This document shows positions 1-7,121 of a stretch of 18,417 nt of DNA, one piece after another (position 1 is the stretch's first letter; each line of letters opens with the position of its first letter). The stretch is from contig DATKWS010000115.1 in NCBI GenBank assembly GCA_035529435.1, forward strand, positions 1 through 18,417, in the 5' to 3' direction. A model generated the notes under the pieces. That model was not told the DNA's origin, did no database searches, and worked only from the letters and a program-made list of their open reading frames with translations. The stretch is from DATKWS01 sp035529435. Lineage in GTDB: Bacteria; Krumholzibacteriota; Krumholzibacteriia; Krumholzibacteriales; Krumholzibacteriaceae. The position numbers and the translations under genes are program-made.

Positions 1-217
1 GCGCCGTGCGGTGCCTCGGCCGCCACACGGTAAAGTAGAAGAGGATCGTCGAGAAGAATCCGAACACCTCGGCGAGCCAGAGGAGCCACGAGAAGAGGAG
101 CGCCTGCTGGTTGAACGTCTCGGTGATGCGCCAGTAGAGATAGTAGACCGTCACGGCGATCGCGATGACGGCGAATATCCGGCGGAGCGTTTCACCTTTC
201 AGCTTTTCGAAATCCAT
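1..217 (-). CDS. N-terminus of a membrane glycosyltransferase (cellulose-synthase-like, GT2 type), partial
   Basis: Only the first 72 codons are inside the window; the rest lies beyond position 1. The start is the ATG at 215-217, with GAGGG about 11 nt upstream as a weak ribosome binding site; upstream reading in frame reaches a stop at 254-256 (TAG on the plus strand reads CTA, so the frame itself gives no other start codon nearby). Translation begins MDFEKLKGETLRRIFAVIAI, continues through YYLYWRITETFNQQ and a long hydrophobic stretch (WLLWLAEVFGFFSTILFYF), and ends in VWRPRHRTA. A hydrophobic helix, a short YLYWR..T loop and a second helix ending in an aromatic/basic WRPRHR is the usual N-terminal pattern of BcsA-like processive GT2 enzymes, which polymerise sugars and export them across the inner membrane. 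The catalytic D,D,D and QxxRW motifs are not in view, so the family call rests on the N-terminal pattern alone. Confidence 0.6.
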   Translation of the reverse strand, partial: MDFEKLKGETLRRIFAVIAIAVTVYYLYWRITETFNQQALLFSWLLWLAEVFGFFSTILFYFTVWRPRHRTA

Positions 218-389
218 TGCTGGTGGCCCTCGCGGAGCAACTCCTTTGCGAAATAGAAAAATGCGACGGCGGGTTTCCCGGGCGATCGCCCGGCGGGCGC
301 TCGTTACCGTGCCCGAACGGTGGGTGCCCGGTCCGCACGTAGCCGATCCCACACCCTGCCACGAAAACCGCCGATCACATTTCATTACT

Positions 390-398
390 ATTGTACCA
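390..398 (-). promoter_or_regulatory. Candidate extended -10 promoter for the glycosyltransferase
   Basis: On the minus strand the sequence reads TGGTACAAT, an extended -10 (TGn followed by TACAAT, five of six matches to TATAAT). The hexamer at a 17-nt spacing is TTCATT, a weak -35. The implied leader would be roughly 165 nt. Based on consensus matching only. Confidence 0.3.
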
Positions 399-542
399 TA
401 TTTACAGTGGCAAATGAAGTAAAATGCATGGGTTGAATACGCGGCCTTCCGGGAGATAGGAGGCGTGCGGAAGCGGGATATTCAATGCATGCCGTCGGAT
501 TCCATTTGAGCGTACAAAAAGATGGTATCGCGGCGGTTATTT

Positions 543-551
543 TGATATAAT
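543..551 (+). promoter_or_regulatory. Candidate extended -10 promoter for the secreted toroid protein
   Basis: The sequence TGATATAAT contains a perfect TATAAT (546-551) preceded by TG at 543-544, the extended -10 arrangement. No good -35 hexamer is at 16-18 nt. Transcription from here would give a leader of about 185 nt containing the small hairpin 592-611. Confidence 0.4.
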
Positions 552-741
552 ATATACACATGATCCTAGCTCGTTTTCAGTGAAAGAAAAACAGTCTCGA
601 ATTATAGACTGAATATGTATAGCCCGCGTATGTAAATTTTTGCATGCGTCAAGCGGCCCTGATCGGGGGGATTGAGGGGCGGGTGGCGACAGTCATCCCG
701 CGTACTCTGCCGAATCAACTCGACACAAATCGGAATCGACG

Positions 742-2901
742 ATGAAAGGCGTAGCGTATCCTGTCGGAGTGCGTGTTCTCCTGGGGCCGGTCGTAGTTCT
801 ACTGCTCGATCTCGTCCCGGCGCGCCTTCCCGGCTGCCCGGCGGCAGGTATCGTCCCTGATACATCCCTGACCTTTTTGGAGGATTTCTCCTCCGGCGAG
901 ATCGATTGGGCGACTGCATGGGACACCGATCACGGGAGGGACCGGTACACCGATCGGTACCGGATCGGCCGCCTGCGCGAAGGTTTTTTCTTCCACGATC
1001 GCTGCTCGTATTACAGCCAATGCGCCCATGATTATTACCAGGAACAGGTATCACAGATCGTGAAATCCTATCGTGAAAACGGCTTCTGGGACCCTGAGTA
1101 TGGGCGCTGGATTTGCCGGTTGGACTGGGATCCCGACCGGGGCTGGTACCACCATGCGCCGCACGACTGGCGGTACGCCGTCGAGTTGCAGGAGGGTGCG
1201 CTGATGGCCGCAATGATCAGCGGTGACCACGCTATGGATAGCTGCATTGCGGGAGAACTGCGGTACATCCATACGCGGTTGGGAGCCGACGGAAAGTTCG
1301 ACGGATACGATGTGGAGCTCTACGGGTACGAGTACGGTCTCATGGTCTCGGCGCTCTCCCTCGGAGCCGTCTATTTCAAGGATCACATCGGACACTTCGA
1401 GACGGCGCGGAATGCATTTGACGATATGAGGGCGGTCTACGTCTATACCGCCTCCCGCTGGAAGCCGCAGCAGTGGCCGACGCCCGATGTTGCGCCTCTT
1501 CTCCGCGGTTCCGCGAATGCGGCGCATGCATTCAGTGCATTCGGCGATAAGCGATACGCGGGGGCCGCGGCGGTGAGGGCTCGAGATCTGGTGCTGTTCA
1601 TTATGGATCACCAGGATCCGGATGGCCGGTTCGGCATCTCCACGGCAAAGGTCGAGGTGGGTTATCCGGTCCAGAATCAGCTCAAGGCCTGCATCGCGCT
1701 CATGCTCGCCTACAAGTTGATCGGCGACGAAAGTTATTGCGAGGCCGTAAGGCGCAACATCGAATGGATCATTGCGAACCGTTGGGACATATCGGGAAAA
1801 TGCACGGGTGGACTCTACTGGAGCAGTAGCGACACGAAAAACTTCTACGAGTGCCACCAGATGTGGTTTCTCATCGCGGTGAAGTATCTCGAGGAGATGA
1901 CAGGTTGTGACTACTCCGCCTACCGTGATGATGCGCTGGCTTTCCTCACCGACGATAACTTCGCCGGCGTGGATATGTACGTTCACAATTACCAAACCTA
2001 CGGTGCTTTTTTCGCGTACCGGGCCATATCCTCCGACGGAACGATTCAAAAGGATGAATTCCATCAGTTCAAGGGAGCGTACGAAATCGGCGCTTCGCTG
2101 TGGGGAATGGCCTTGCACTACGACGATTGGAGCAAGGGGCACGCGCGGCTCGTCACGCAGTCACCCCTCAATTGCGTCACGAACCGGGATATGGCGATCT
2201 ACTCGCAGAGGCGGTTCAATGCGATTCATTCAATGTTCCAGTACGATGTCATGTTCGAGGATGTAAGGTGCGAGGGTGCGTGCACGGGACTGTTCGCCGA
2301 TCAGAGCGGCACTTGGCTCGTTCTCTTCGATACCGATGCGGGTCTCAGGTGCCGGGACGACTTCGACCGGGAGATCACCCTTCTCGATCGCTCACTCCTC
2401 AGATCGAGAGCATGGTACACGATACGGGTGTACAAAACGCACGTCAACACAATCACACTCGAACTCCTCGATGAGGGGATTACGGTAATCGGGTGTGACG
2501 ACATCGCCGCGGCGGGATTCACCGGATTTCACTTCGGCGCCGTGCAGGTGATCGACGGTGAGAAAAAGGCAAAGAACATTTACATCGACAATATTGAATG
2601 GAGGGGCACCCTCGGCGCAGCGGTCCAGACCGCCTTACCCGCCGTCTTTCCGAATCCGTTCAACGCGGAGACCGCGATCGAATTCGTCGCTCCGACGGCG
2701 GAGCGCGTTATCGCCGGGATATACGATGCGCGCGGTGCGGTCGTCAGATGTCTCTTCGACGGGGCGACGGAGAACGGTCCGTACCGCCTTTTCTGGGACG
2801 GCCGGAACGAACATGGACATGATGCGGCGAGCGGTGTCTATTTCTTCGTGCTGAAAAGCGGCACTTCCCGCCAGATGAAAAAGCTCGTTCTGGTCCGGTA
2901 G
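742..2901 (+). CDS. Large secreted protein: alpha-helical toroid-like body, jelly-roll-like segment, C-terminal FlgD-like sorting domain
   Basis: The protein has 719 residues. Residues 1-35 look like a signal peptide: MKGV, a hydrophobic core (VLLGPVVVLLLDL) and a small-residue stretch ending PAAG; LPGC resembles a lipobox but has Pro at -2. Residues about 45-80 (FLEDFSSGEIDWATAW) resemble the first strand of a jelly roll. Residues about 95-470 are helical and rich in Trp/Tyr/Asp/His, with recurring helical-hairpin-like segments (e.g. LVLFIMDHQDPDGRFG, CHQMWFLIAVKYLEEMTG), resembling alpha/alpha-toroid carbohydrate enzymes; no catalytic signature is recognised. Residues about 490-625 look beta-rich and end NIYIDNIEW, common in LamG/jelly-roll folds. 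Residues 636-719 start FPNPFN and carry WDGRNEHG and SGVYFF, matching the FlgD-Ig/type-A sorting-like tail of secreted FCB-group proteins. A role on surface or extracellular polysaccharide is inferred, not shown. The start is chosen because the signal peptide begins there; no strong ribosome binding site is seen. Confidence 0.85.
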   Translation: MKGVAYPVGVRVLLGPVVVLLLDLVPARLPGCPAAGIVPDTSLTFLEDFSSGEIDWATAWDTDHGRDRYTDRYRIGRLREGFFFHDRCSYYSQCAHDYYQEQVSQIVKSYRENGFWDPEYGRWICRLDWDPDRGWYHHAPHDWRYAVELQEGALMAAMISGDHAMDSCIAGELRYIHTRLGADGKFDGYDVELYGYEYGLMVSALSLGAVYFKDHIGHFETARNAFDDMRAVYVYTASRWKPQQWPTPDVAPLLRGSANAAHAFSAFGDKRYAGAAAVRARDLVLFIMDHQDPDGRFGISTAKVEVGYPVQNQLKACIALMLAYKLIGDESYCEAVRRNIEWIIANRWDISGKCTGGLYWSSSDTKNFYECHQMWFLIAVKYLEEMTGCDYSAYRDDALAFLTDDNFAGVDMYVHNYQTYGAFFAYRAISSDGTIQKDEFHQFKGAYEIGASLWGMALHYDDWSKGHARLVTQSPLNCVTNRDMAIYSQRRFNAIHSMFQYDVMFEDVRCEGACTGLFADQSGTWLVLFDTDAGLRCRDDFDREITLLDRSLLRSRAWYTIRVYKTHVNTITLELLDEGITVIGCDDIAAAGFTGFHFGAVQVIDGEKKAKNIYIDNIEWRGTLGAAVQTALPAVFPNPFNAETAIEFVAPTAERVIAGIYDARGAVVRCLFDGATENGPYRLFWDGRNEHGHDAASGVYFFVLKSGTSRQMKKLVLVR

Positions 2902-2960
2902 CACATGTTTCTTTTGAGTACAGAGGGTCACCGAAACATACGACCGCGGCATTATCTCCG

Positions 2961-5906
2961 CTACGCCCCCACCTGCGACACCAGCTCCTCGATGATATCC
3001 CCCGCGCGGCTCGTTCGCTTCTGGAAGTCATCGAACAGCCGGTCGGCCGAGCCCTCGTCATACTCGGCGGTCGGCAGCACGTACTCGAGGTGTTCGCGGT
3101 CGATTGCGTCGCAGGCGGCGACCTTGAGCCGGTACAGGTCCCGGAGATTCTTAATGAAATTCAGATGACCCTCGATGTGCGCGAACGCCTTTGCGTGGTC
3201 CGGCTCGATCTCGATGAGATGCCGGAGGAATTTCCTCGTCAGGGGATCGCGGACATGGTGCTTCGTCTTGTACATCAGGAGCAGCATCTCGATGTCGCGC
3301 AGCCCCCCGCGACACTCCTTGATGTTGTAACACTGGCCGGCGTCCCCGTGCGGGTGGCGCGCCTTCATCTCCTCCTTCATGTACTCGATGTATTCGCCGC
3401 CTCGCTCGAAGATCAACGGAACGAGGATGCGCCGCTGGAGATCGTCCTCCAGCTTGCCGCTGCCGACGAGCATGCGCGAGCCGAGGATCTGGGATTTGTC
3501 GACGAAAACGTCGTCCGTTTTCCCCCTCAGGTAATCGGCGAGCTGATCGAGACTTATCACGTAGCTGGCGAAATGACCGGCGAAGCGGTGGTGGGGGAGG
3601 ATGCCGCGCTTCATGATGTGCGTGTTCATTCTGGCCACGATCCGGTTGCAGTAGTCGATCTCGTCCGCGTCGGCCGAGTTGAGGATGGCGATCATGTCGT
3701 AATCGTCGTCGAATCCCTGCTCCCGCGCGAGGCCGCCCGTCGCGTACAGCGCGAAGCGGTCGTGTGTATACATCGAATAACCGAGTGAGCGGTAGACGTC
3801 CTGCTGGCAGAATTCGTAGAGGGAGAGGGTGTAGTTGTCGCAGAACTCGATGAACTGGGCGTCGGTACGTTCGCACGACTCCCCCGCCATCGCGAGGAGG
3901 CTCACACGCACGAACTCCATATCGTAGTAGTCGCCGAGCCGTTCCATGCGATCGTCGAGCGGACGGATCGACGTCAGGTCGCCGAGGAGGCCGTCGGTGA
4001 TCTCCTTGAGACGATCGTCGCTGTGGAGATTCTTGATGAACACGGGATACTTGTCGAGGATCGGGTAGAAGTGCCGTTTGAAGAAGTGGCTGCTCTGGTA
4101 GTGCACGTTGAGGAGGGCGAGGAGCTGTTCATAGAGAGGGGCCAGCTCGGGCAGTTCGGGTTCCGTGCGGGCCAGCTCCATCAGACGCGACAGTGATTCC
4201 CAGTCGATCATGGAGAGGTAGCTGTTCAGGATGCCGGGGTACGCGTAGGAGAGCCTGACGAGCCACGCGGCGGGACTGGGCAGGGCGGCCAGTTCGTCGA
4301 TGAAGAGCGAGGAGATCGTGTTGAATACGTTTTTCGCCTCCTCGTACGTGCCCCTCTTGCCCAGCAGGAAGAGGAAACGCAGGATGGGCGCCGGATCGTA
4401 GATCGTTCCCGATACGTACCCGCGGGCGACCCGCGCGCGCATCTTCTCGGGAAGCTCGTTCATGCTCCCGATGAACTCCCTGTAGAATGTGTCGTCCCCC
4501 GCGTTCAGCTCCTCGAGGAAATCATCCCAGTAGGTGACTCCCTCGGGGAAGGCAGATGTGCGGAGAAAATCGACCGCGAGATTTCCCCGGTATCCCGGTT
4601 TCCGGTGAATCTCTCCCGAGAATATCGGCGTGCACACGCTCACCGTTCGCAGGTGTTTCTTGAGGTCGCCGATCAGGGCGTTGATCGCCTGCGTGCTCTT
4701 CTCGAGCAACTCGTAGTAGATCACGAGCATGAAATCCTTGGCCGAGACGACGCCGCGCTTCTCGAATCCTATCATCCTGGCTATCTTCGCCACCATCGCC
4801 TCGATCGATTTGTCGTGCAGGGCGATATCCTCGTCCTGGGCGACCATGATCTGGTAGAGGTGCCGGAACAGCTCGAAGAAGCTCAGCGTATGCTCGATGT
4901 CTTCGTATTCCTGGCTGCGCTCCGGATTTGTCTTCTTGAGCCCGTCGATGATGTCCCAGGCGTTTACCTTCCGCACGCCGTGAACCAGCTTCAATGCGGT
5001 GAGGAGGCCCTTTATCGCGCGGAGGCCGTCCTCCTTGGGATTGATCATCTCGGGTGGCGTCGGGCGGGTGAGGAGCGTAAGGATCTCGCCGAGTATGCCG
5101 CGGAGATATCCCTCGTGGAAGCGGTTCGCCTTCGTGCTGGGATTGTAATAGAAACGGTCGATGACCCTCGCCCCGAACTCCTCGAACAGCGTGCTGCTTC
5201 CCAGGATGTTCGCCGCGCCGAGAATCTCGGTGACGATCACGAAATCGTACCGGTTGTTGTCGAGGATCTCCTCGTACTCCTCGATCGTGGCGGTGAGACT
5301 CCGTTCGCCGATGTGCTCGGAGAGGTGCAGGTGGAGCCGTGTCGCCGTCTTGAGCATGCGGCTCGTCAGACGGCTGATGGAGTGGTTGAGATGCTCGCCG
5401 TCCCCGGGACCGCGATGAACGATTCCCACGTCGATATCGTCCTGGTCGGAGCGTGTGCCGACACCCAGCATGACGAACTCCGGCACCTTCCGTCCCTCGA
5501 GAAAAATGGCCAGGAGGCGCTCCATGTAGCTTTTTGTCAGCAGGCGGAACATGCCACCCGCCTCCAGCATCAACTTGCGCCCCGTCTCGGCGCGGCTCGG
5601 GCTCGTGGCGAGCTCAAGCTTGACGATGTCGACCATGCGCAGGTTCATGTGCAAAAATTGGAGCGCGTAGTAGCAGCCGAGAAAATCGAGCGCCTCGCCG
5701 GTGTCCGAGGCGGCCGCCTGCACGGTATCCATCTCACCGGGTATCTCCATCGAGTAGCTCCACAGGTGCACCTGGTCGCGTTCCCCCTGCTGCTCGAGCG
5801 CGGAGGTCAGCCGTTCGATGTACGTCGAGATGATATGGAGGAATTTGAGGTTGTAATTGCCGAGTGTTGTTGTCTTCTCGGTCAGGCGGGTCAGCGGATC
5901 TTTCAT
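2961..5906 (-). CDS. Tandem nucleotidyltransferase of GlnE/GlnD type (putative protein nucleotidylyltransferase)
   Basis: The protein has 981 residues and two copies of a nucleotidyltransferase plus helical-domain module. Copy 1: GVGTRSDQDDIDV (148-160, DxD = D157/D159), SLTATIEEYEEIL (203-215), EILGAANILGSSTL (227-240) and KEDGLR (291-296). Copy 2: TGGLAREQGFDDDYD (723-737, D735/D737), SYVISLDQLADYL (781-793), QILGSRMLVGSGKL (806-819) and KECRGGLRDIE (863-873). Motif order and spacing match between copies. Two NT+helical modules and about 950-1000 residues is the plan of GlnE, the glutamine synthetase adenylyltransferase/removase; GlnD instead has one NT domain plus HD and ACT domains, not seen here. 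The GlnE signature GMGKLGGxELN is absent, so the substrate is uncertain. The start is the ATG at 5904-5906, in a 4-nt overlap (ATGA) with the upstream oxidoreductase gene, implying translational coupling; an in-frame ATG at 5969 would lie inside that gene. Confidence 0.75.
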   Translation of the reverse strand: MKDPLTRLTEKTTTLGNYNLKFLHIISTYIERLTSALEQQGERDQVHLWSYSMEIPGEMDTVQAAASDTGEALDFLGCYYALQFLHMNLRMVDIVKLELATSPSRAETGRKLMLEAGGMFRLLTKSYMERLLAIFLEGRKVPEFVMLGVGTRSDQDDIDVGIVHRGPGDGEHLNHSISRLTSRMLKTATRLHLHLSEHIGERSLTATIEEYEEILDNNRYDFVIVTEILGAANILGSSTLFEEFGARVIDRFYYNPSTKANRFHEGYLRGILGEILTLLTRPTPPEMINPKEDGLRAIKGLLTALKLVHGVRKVNAWDIIDGLKKTNPERSQEYEDIEHTLSFFELFRHLYQIMVAQDEDIALHDKSIEAMVAKIARMIGFEKRGVVSAKDFMLVIYYELLEKSTQAINALIGDLKKHLRTVSVCTPIFSGEIHRKPGYRGNLAVDFLRTSAFPEGVTYWDDFLEELNAGDDTFYREFIGSMNELPEKMRARVARGYVSGTIYDPAPILRFLFLLGKRGTYEEAKNVFNTISSLFIDELAALPSPAAWLVRLSYAYPGILNSYLSMIDWESLSRLMELARTEPELPELAPLYEQLLALLNVHYQSSHFFKRHFYPILDKYPVFIKNLHSDDRLKEITDGLLGDLTSIRPLDDRMERLGDYYDMEFVRVSLLAMAGESCERTDAQFIEFCDNYTLSLYEFCQQDVYRSLGYSMYTHDRFALYATGGLAREQGFDDDYDMIAILNSADADEIDYCNRIVARMNTHIMKRGILPHHRFAGHFASYVISLDQLADYLRGKTDDVFVDKSQILGSRMLVGSGKLEDDLQRRILVPLIFERGGEYIEYMKEEMKARHPHGDAGQCYNIKECRGGLRDIEMLLLMYKTKHHVRDPLTRKFLRHLIEIEPDHAKAFAHIEGHLNFIKNLRDLYRLKVAACDAIDREHLEYVLPTAEYDEGSADRLFDDFQKRTSRAGDIIEELVSQVGA

Positions 5907-6451
5907 GAGGCGCTCTCCCGGGCGGCGCCGAGACCTGCCTCGTATGCCTTGATACAGAGGTTCTCGCATGACTTCGGCGCGCGGGCCAGGACCGCCTGGC
6001 GGAGCGACTGCTCACCGATGATATCGTTCACGGCGGCGAAAAATCCCAACGCGACGAGATGTACCATATCCGTTCGGCCGCAGGCCTTCTCGGCGATTTC
6101 TCCGAAGGGTACGGCGTGGAGCGTGCGGTTATCTTTCTTCCCGCCGGTCTCGATGGACGCCTCGGCGATCACGATGCCTTCCGGCCGGAGATCGTTCTCG
6201 TACCGGTCGTATGACTCCTGCGTCAGGGAGATCAGGCAATCGACCTTGTCGATTTTCGGGTAATCGATATCGCTGTCCGATATGATGATGTCGACCTTGG
6301 CCGCGTTACCCCGCGCGTCCGGCCCGTAGGCGCAACTTTCCGCCGCGTTCTTGTCATTGTAGATGGCGGCTGCCTCTGCCAGAATGCGTGCCGCCTGGAG
6401 CAATCCCTGTCCGCTCGCACCGCACAACCGTATGTTGAATCGAAACGGCAT
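5903..6451 (-). CDS. korC: 2-oxoacid:ferredoxin oxidoreductase gamma subunit (probably 2-oxoglutarate, KorC-like)
   Basis: The protein has 182 residues, the usual length of a stand-alone gamma subunit. It opens with RFNIRLCGASGQGLLQAARI, the GxxGQG-type loop of the POR gamma domain, followed by the expected AYGPDARGNAAKVDIIIS segment (in family members xYGxExRGG-xx-xxVxIS) and VDCLISLTQESYDRY. These enzymes oxidatively decarboxylate a 2-oxoacid to an acyl-CoA with ferredoxin as electron acceptor; the gamma subunit helps form the CoA-binding part of the complex. KorA, KorB and KorD are not in the window, so this is a detached subunit. Specificity for 2-oxoglutarate over pyruvate or branched-chain acids is inferred from overall similarity. 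The gene overlaps the following nucleotidyltransferase by 4 nt. The start ATG at 6449-6451 has only a weak ribosome binding site. Confidence 0.8.
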   Translation of the reverse strand: MPFRFNIRLCGASGQGLLQAARILAEAAAIYNDKNAAESCAYGPDARGNAAKVDIIISDSDIDYPKIDKVDCLISLTQESYDRYENDLRPEGIVIAEASIETGGKKDNRTLHAVPFGEIAEKACGRTDMVHLVALGFFAAVNDIIGEQSLRQAVLARAPKSCENLCIKAYEAGLGAARESAS

Positions 6452-6465
6452 TGTACTCGGGAAAC

Positions 6466-6494
6466 ACGATACACCGGTCGTAGATCCCTGACAA
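6466..6494 (-). promoter_or_regulatory. Candidate promoter for the korC-like / nucleotidyltransferase operon
   Basis: On the minus strand TTGTCA (6489-6494) lies 17 nt upstream of TATCGT (6466-6471). The -35 matches five of six consensus bases and the -10 four of six. The implied start would be only a few bases upstream of the ATG at 6451, giving a very short leader. Confidence 0.3.
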
Positions 6495-6533
6495 CGATTT
6501 CTTTATGGCGGCGCAGCCGGCCGGTATTTCCCG

Positions 6534-6659
6534 TTACTTCCCCAGCTCCGACCGCACGAACATCTCGACCGGCCGGTTGTACTTCTGAACCACGTATTTG
6601 TTTATGGGAAATTCGAGTGAGAGGAGGATGTAAAAGAGCGGGTCGGGGTCCGGATGCAT
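6534..6659 (-). CDS. Small 41-residue reading frame, in frame behind the lipoprotein stop codon
   Basis: Translation reads MHPDPDPLFYILLSLEFPIN followed by KYVVQKYNRPVEMFVRSELG and K. It has protein-like amino-acid composition, with balanced hydrophobic and charged residues, unlike the Arg-rich shadow frames nearby. It has no recognisable ribosome binding site (GTTACCTGAACAGCG precedes the ATG). It is in the same frame as the lipoprotein 6666-6908 and separated from it by one TGA plus two codons, so it may be the severed C-terminus of that protein rather than an independent gene. No family recognised. Confidence 0.3.
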   Translation of the reverse strand: MHPDPDPLFYILLSLEFPINKYVVQKYNRPVEMFVRSELGK

Positions 6660-6665
6660 CGCTGT

Positions 6666-6908
6666 TCAGGTAACTTGTTCCTTGTACCCGAAGGTCTCAC
6701 CGCCGGCCGGACGAGCGACAACAACCACGATCGAACCGGAACCGTACCCCGGACTGTCTCCGGGAGGGACGTGCGTCGATTGATCCCAAGGTCCGGCGAT
6801 CACAGGGGTAGCGCTCTCGTCCGGTATCAGCGCGAGCGAGCTTTCGGACCCGCAACCCGCAATACCAACCACGATAGCGGCAATGAGCCAGTTTATGATG
6901 CAGCGCAT
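6666..6908 (-). CDS. Small lipoprotein, possibly truncated by an in-frame TGA
   Basis: The 80-residue product begins MRCIINWLIAAIVVGIAGC: a short basic N-terminus, a hydrophobic core and a perfect lipobox (IAGC, Cys19), so it should be lipidated and membrane-anchored. The mature part is Gly/Pro/Ser-rich (GPWDQSTHVPPGDSPGYGSG) with no family signature. The ATG at 6906-6908 is chosen because it places the signal peptide correctly; a start at 6938 would add ten residues before it. The frame stops at a TGA (6666-6668), but codons immediately beyond continue as plausible protein to 6534, giving a total near 124 residues if read through. It is divergent from the CsgG-like lipoprotein with a 213-bp AT-rich gap. 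Confidence 0.55.
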   Translation of the reverse strand: MRCIINWLIAAIVVGIAGCGSESSLALIPDESATPVIAGPWDQSTHVPPGDSPGYGSGSIVVVVARPAGGETFGYKEQVT

Positions 6909-7018
6909 GATGCAAAATCCACTAACGCTCGGGACCAAATTCCATTTAACAATAATAAATGAGAACCATTTCGGGTAGTTATTTTTTTAAATTTCGGTAC
7001 CCACCGGCCGCCGGGGTG

Positions 7019-7024
7019 TATAAT
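7019..7024 (+). promoter_or_regulatory. Candidate -10 box for the CsgG-like lipoprotein
   Basis: A perfect TATAAT lies 97 nt upstream of the start codon at 7122, preceded by a GC-rich stretch and then by an AT-rich tract (about 6980-7000). No clear -35 is seen at 16-18 nt, so this is a weak call. It is the best promoter-like hexamer in the 213-bp gap shared with the divergent small lipoprotein. Confidence 0.3.
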
Positions 7025-7121
7025 AATAGAGAAGGGAATCATCAGGCAGCCCATCGATTCGATTGCATGCCGGATACGGTGATGCGTCGTGCATGTCCAG
7101 AAAATGCAAGGAGGCCGATGC

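Larger units (their letters stand above)
218..741. other. Divergent intergenic region between the glycosyltransferase and the secreted protein
   Basis: No convincing gene is seen in these 524 bases; reading frames crossing it are low-complexity and Arg-rich. It holds candidate promoters for both flanking genes (listed separately) and a short inverted repeat, CAGTCT at 592-597 and AGACTG at 606-611 with an 8-nt loop, in the long leader of the plus-strand gene. The half from about 370 to 620 is AT-rich compared with the surroundings, as expected of a promoter region. Confidence 0.6.

Noticed and set aside
592..611. CAGTCT/AGACTG hairpin as a riboswitch or terminator in the leader of the secreted protein
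   Set aside because: A 6-bp stem with an 8-nt AT-rich loop and no following T-run or recognised aptamer; recorded only within the intergenic entry.
2941..2960. GCGG...CCGC hairpin between convergent genes as a bidirectional terminator
   Set aside because: Arms of only 4 bp and no T-run on either strand.
4605..6263. A long plus-strand open frame (about 552 codons) antisense to the nucleotidyltransferase and korC-like genes
   Set aside because: It mirrors the minus-strand genes in a GC-rich region, has no family motif, and its composition is the Arg/Glu/Val-rich shadow expected of an antisense frame.
6620..6668. Selenocysteine insertion at the TGA in the lipoprotein
   Set aside because: Only very short stems (about 3 bp) can be drawn just downstream of the TGA; no bacterial SECIS-like hairpin is evident, so it is not claimed.
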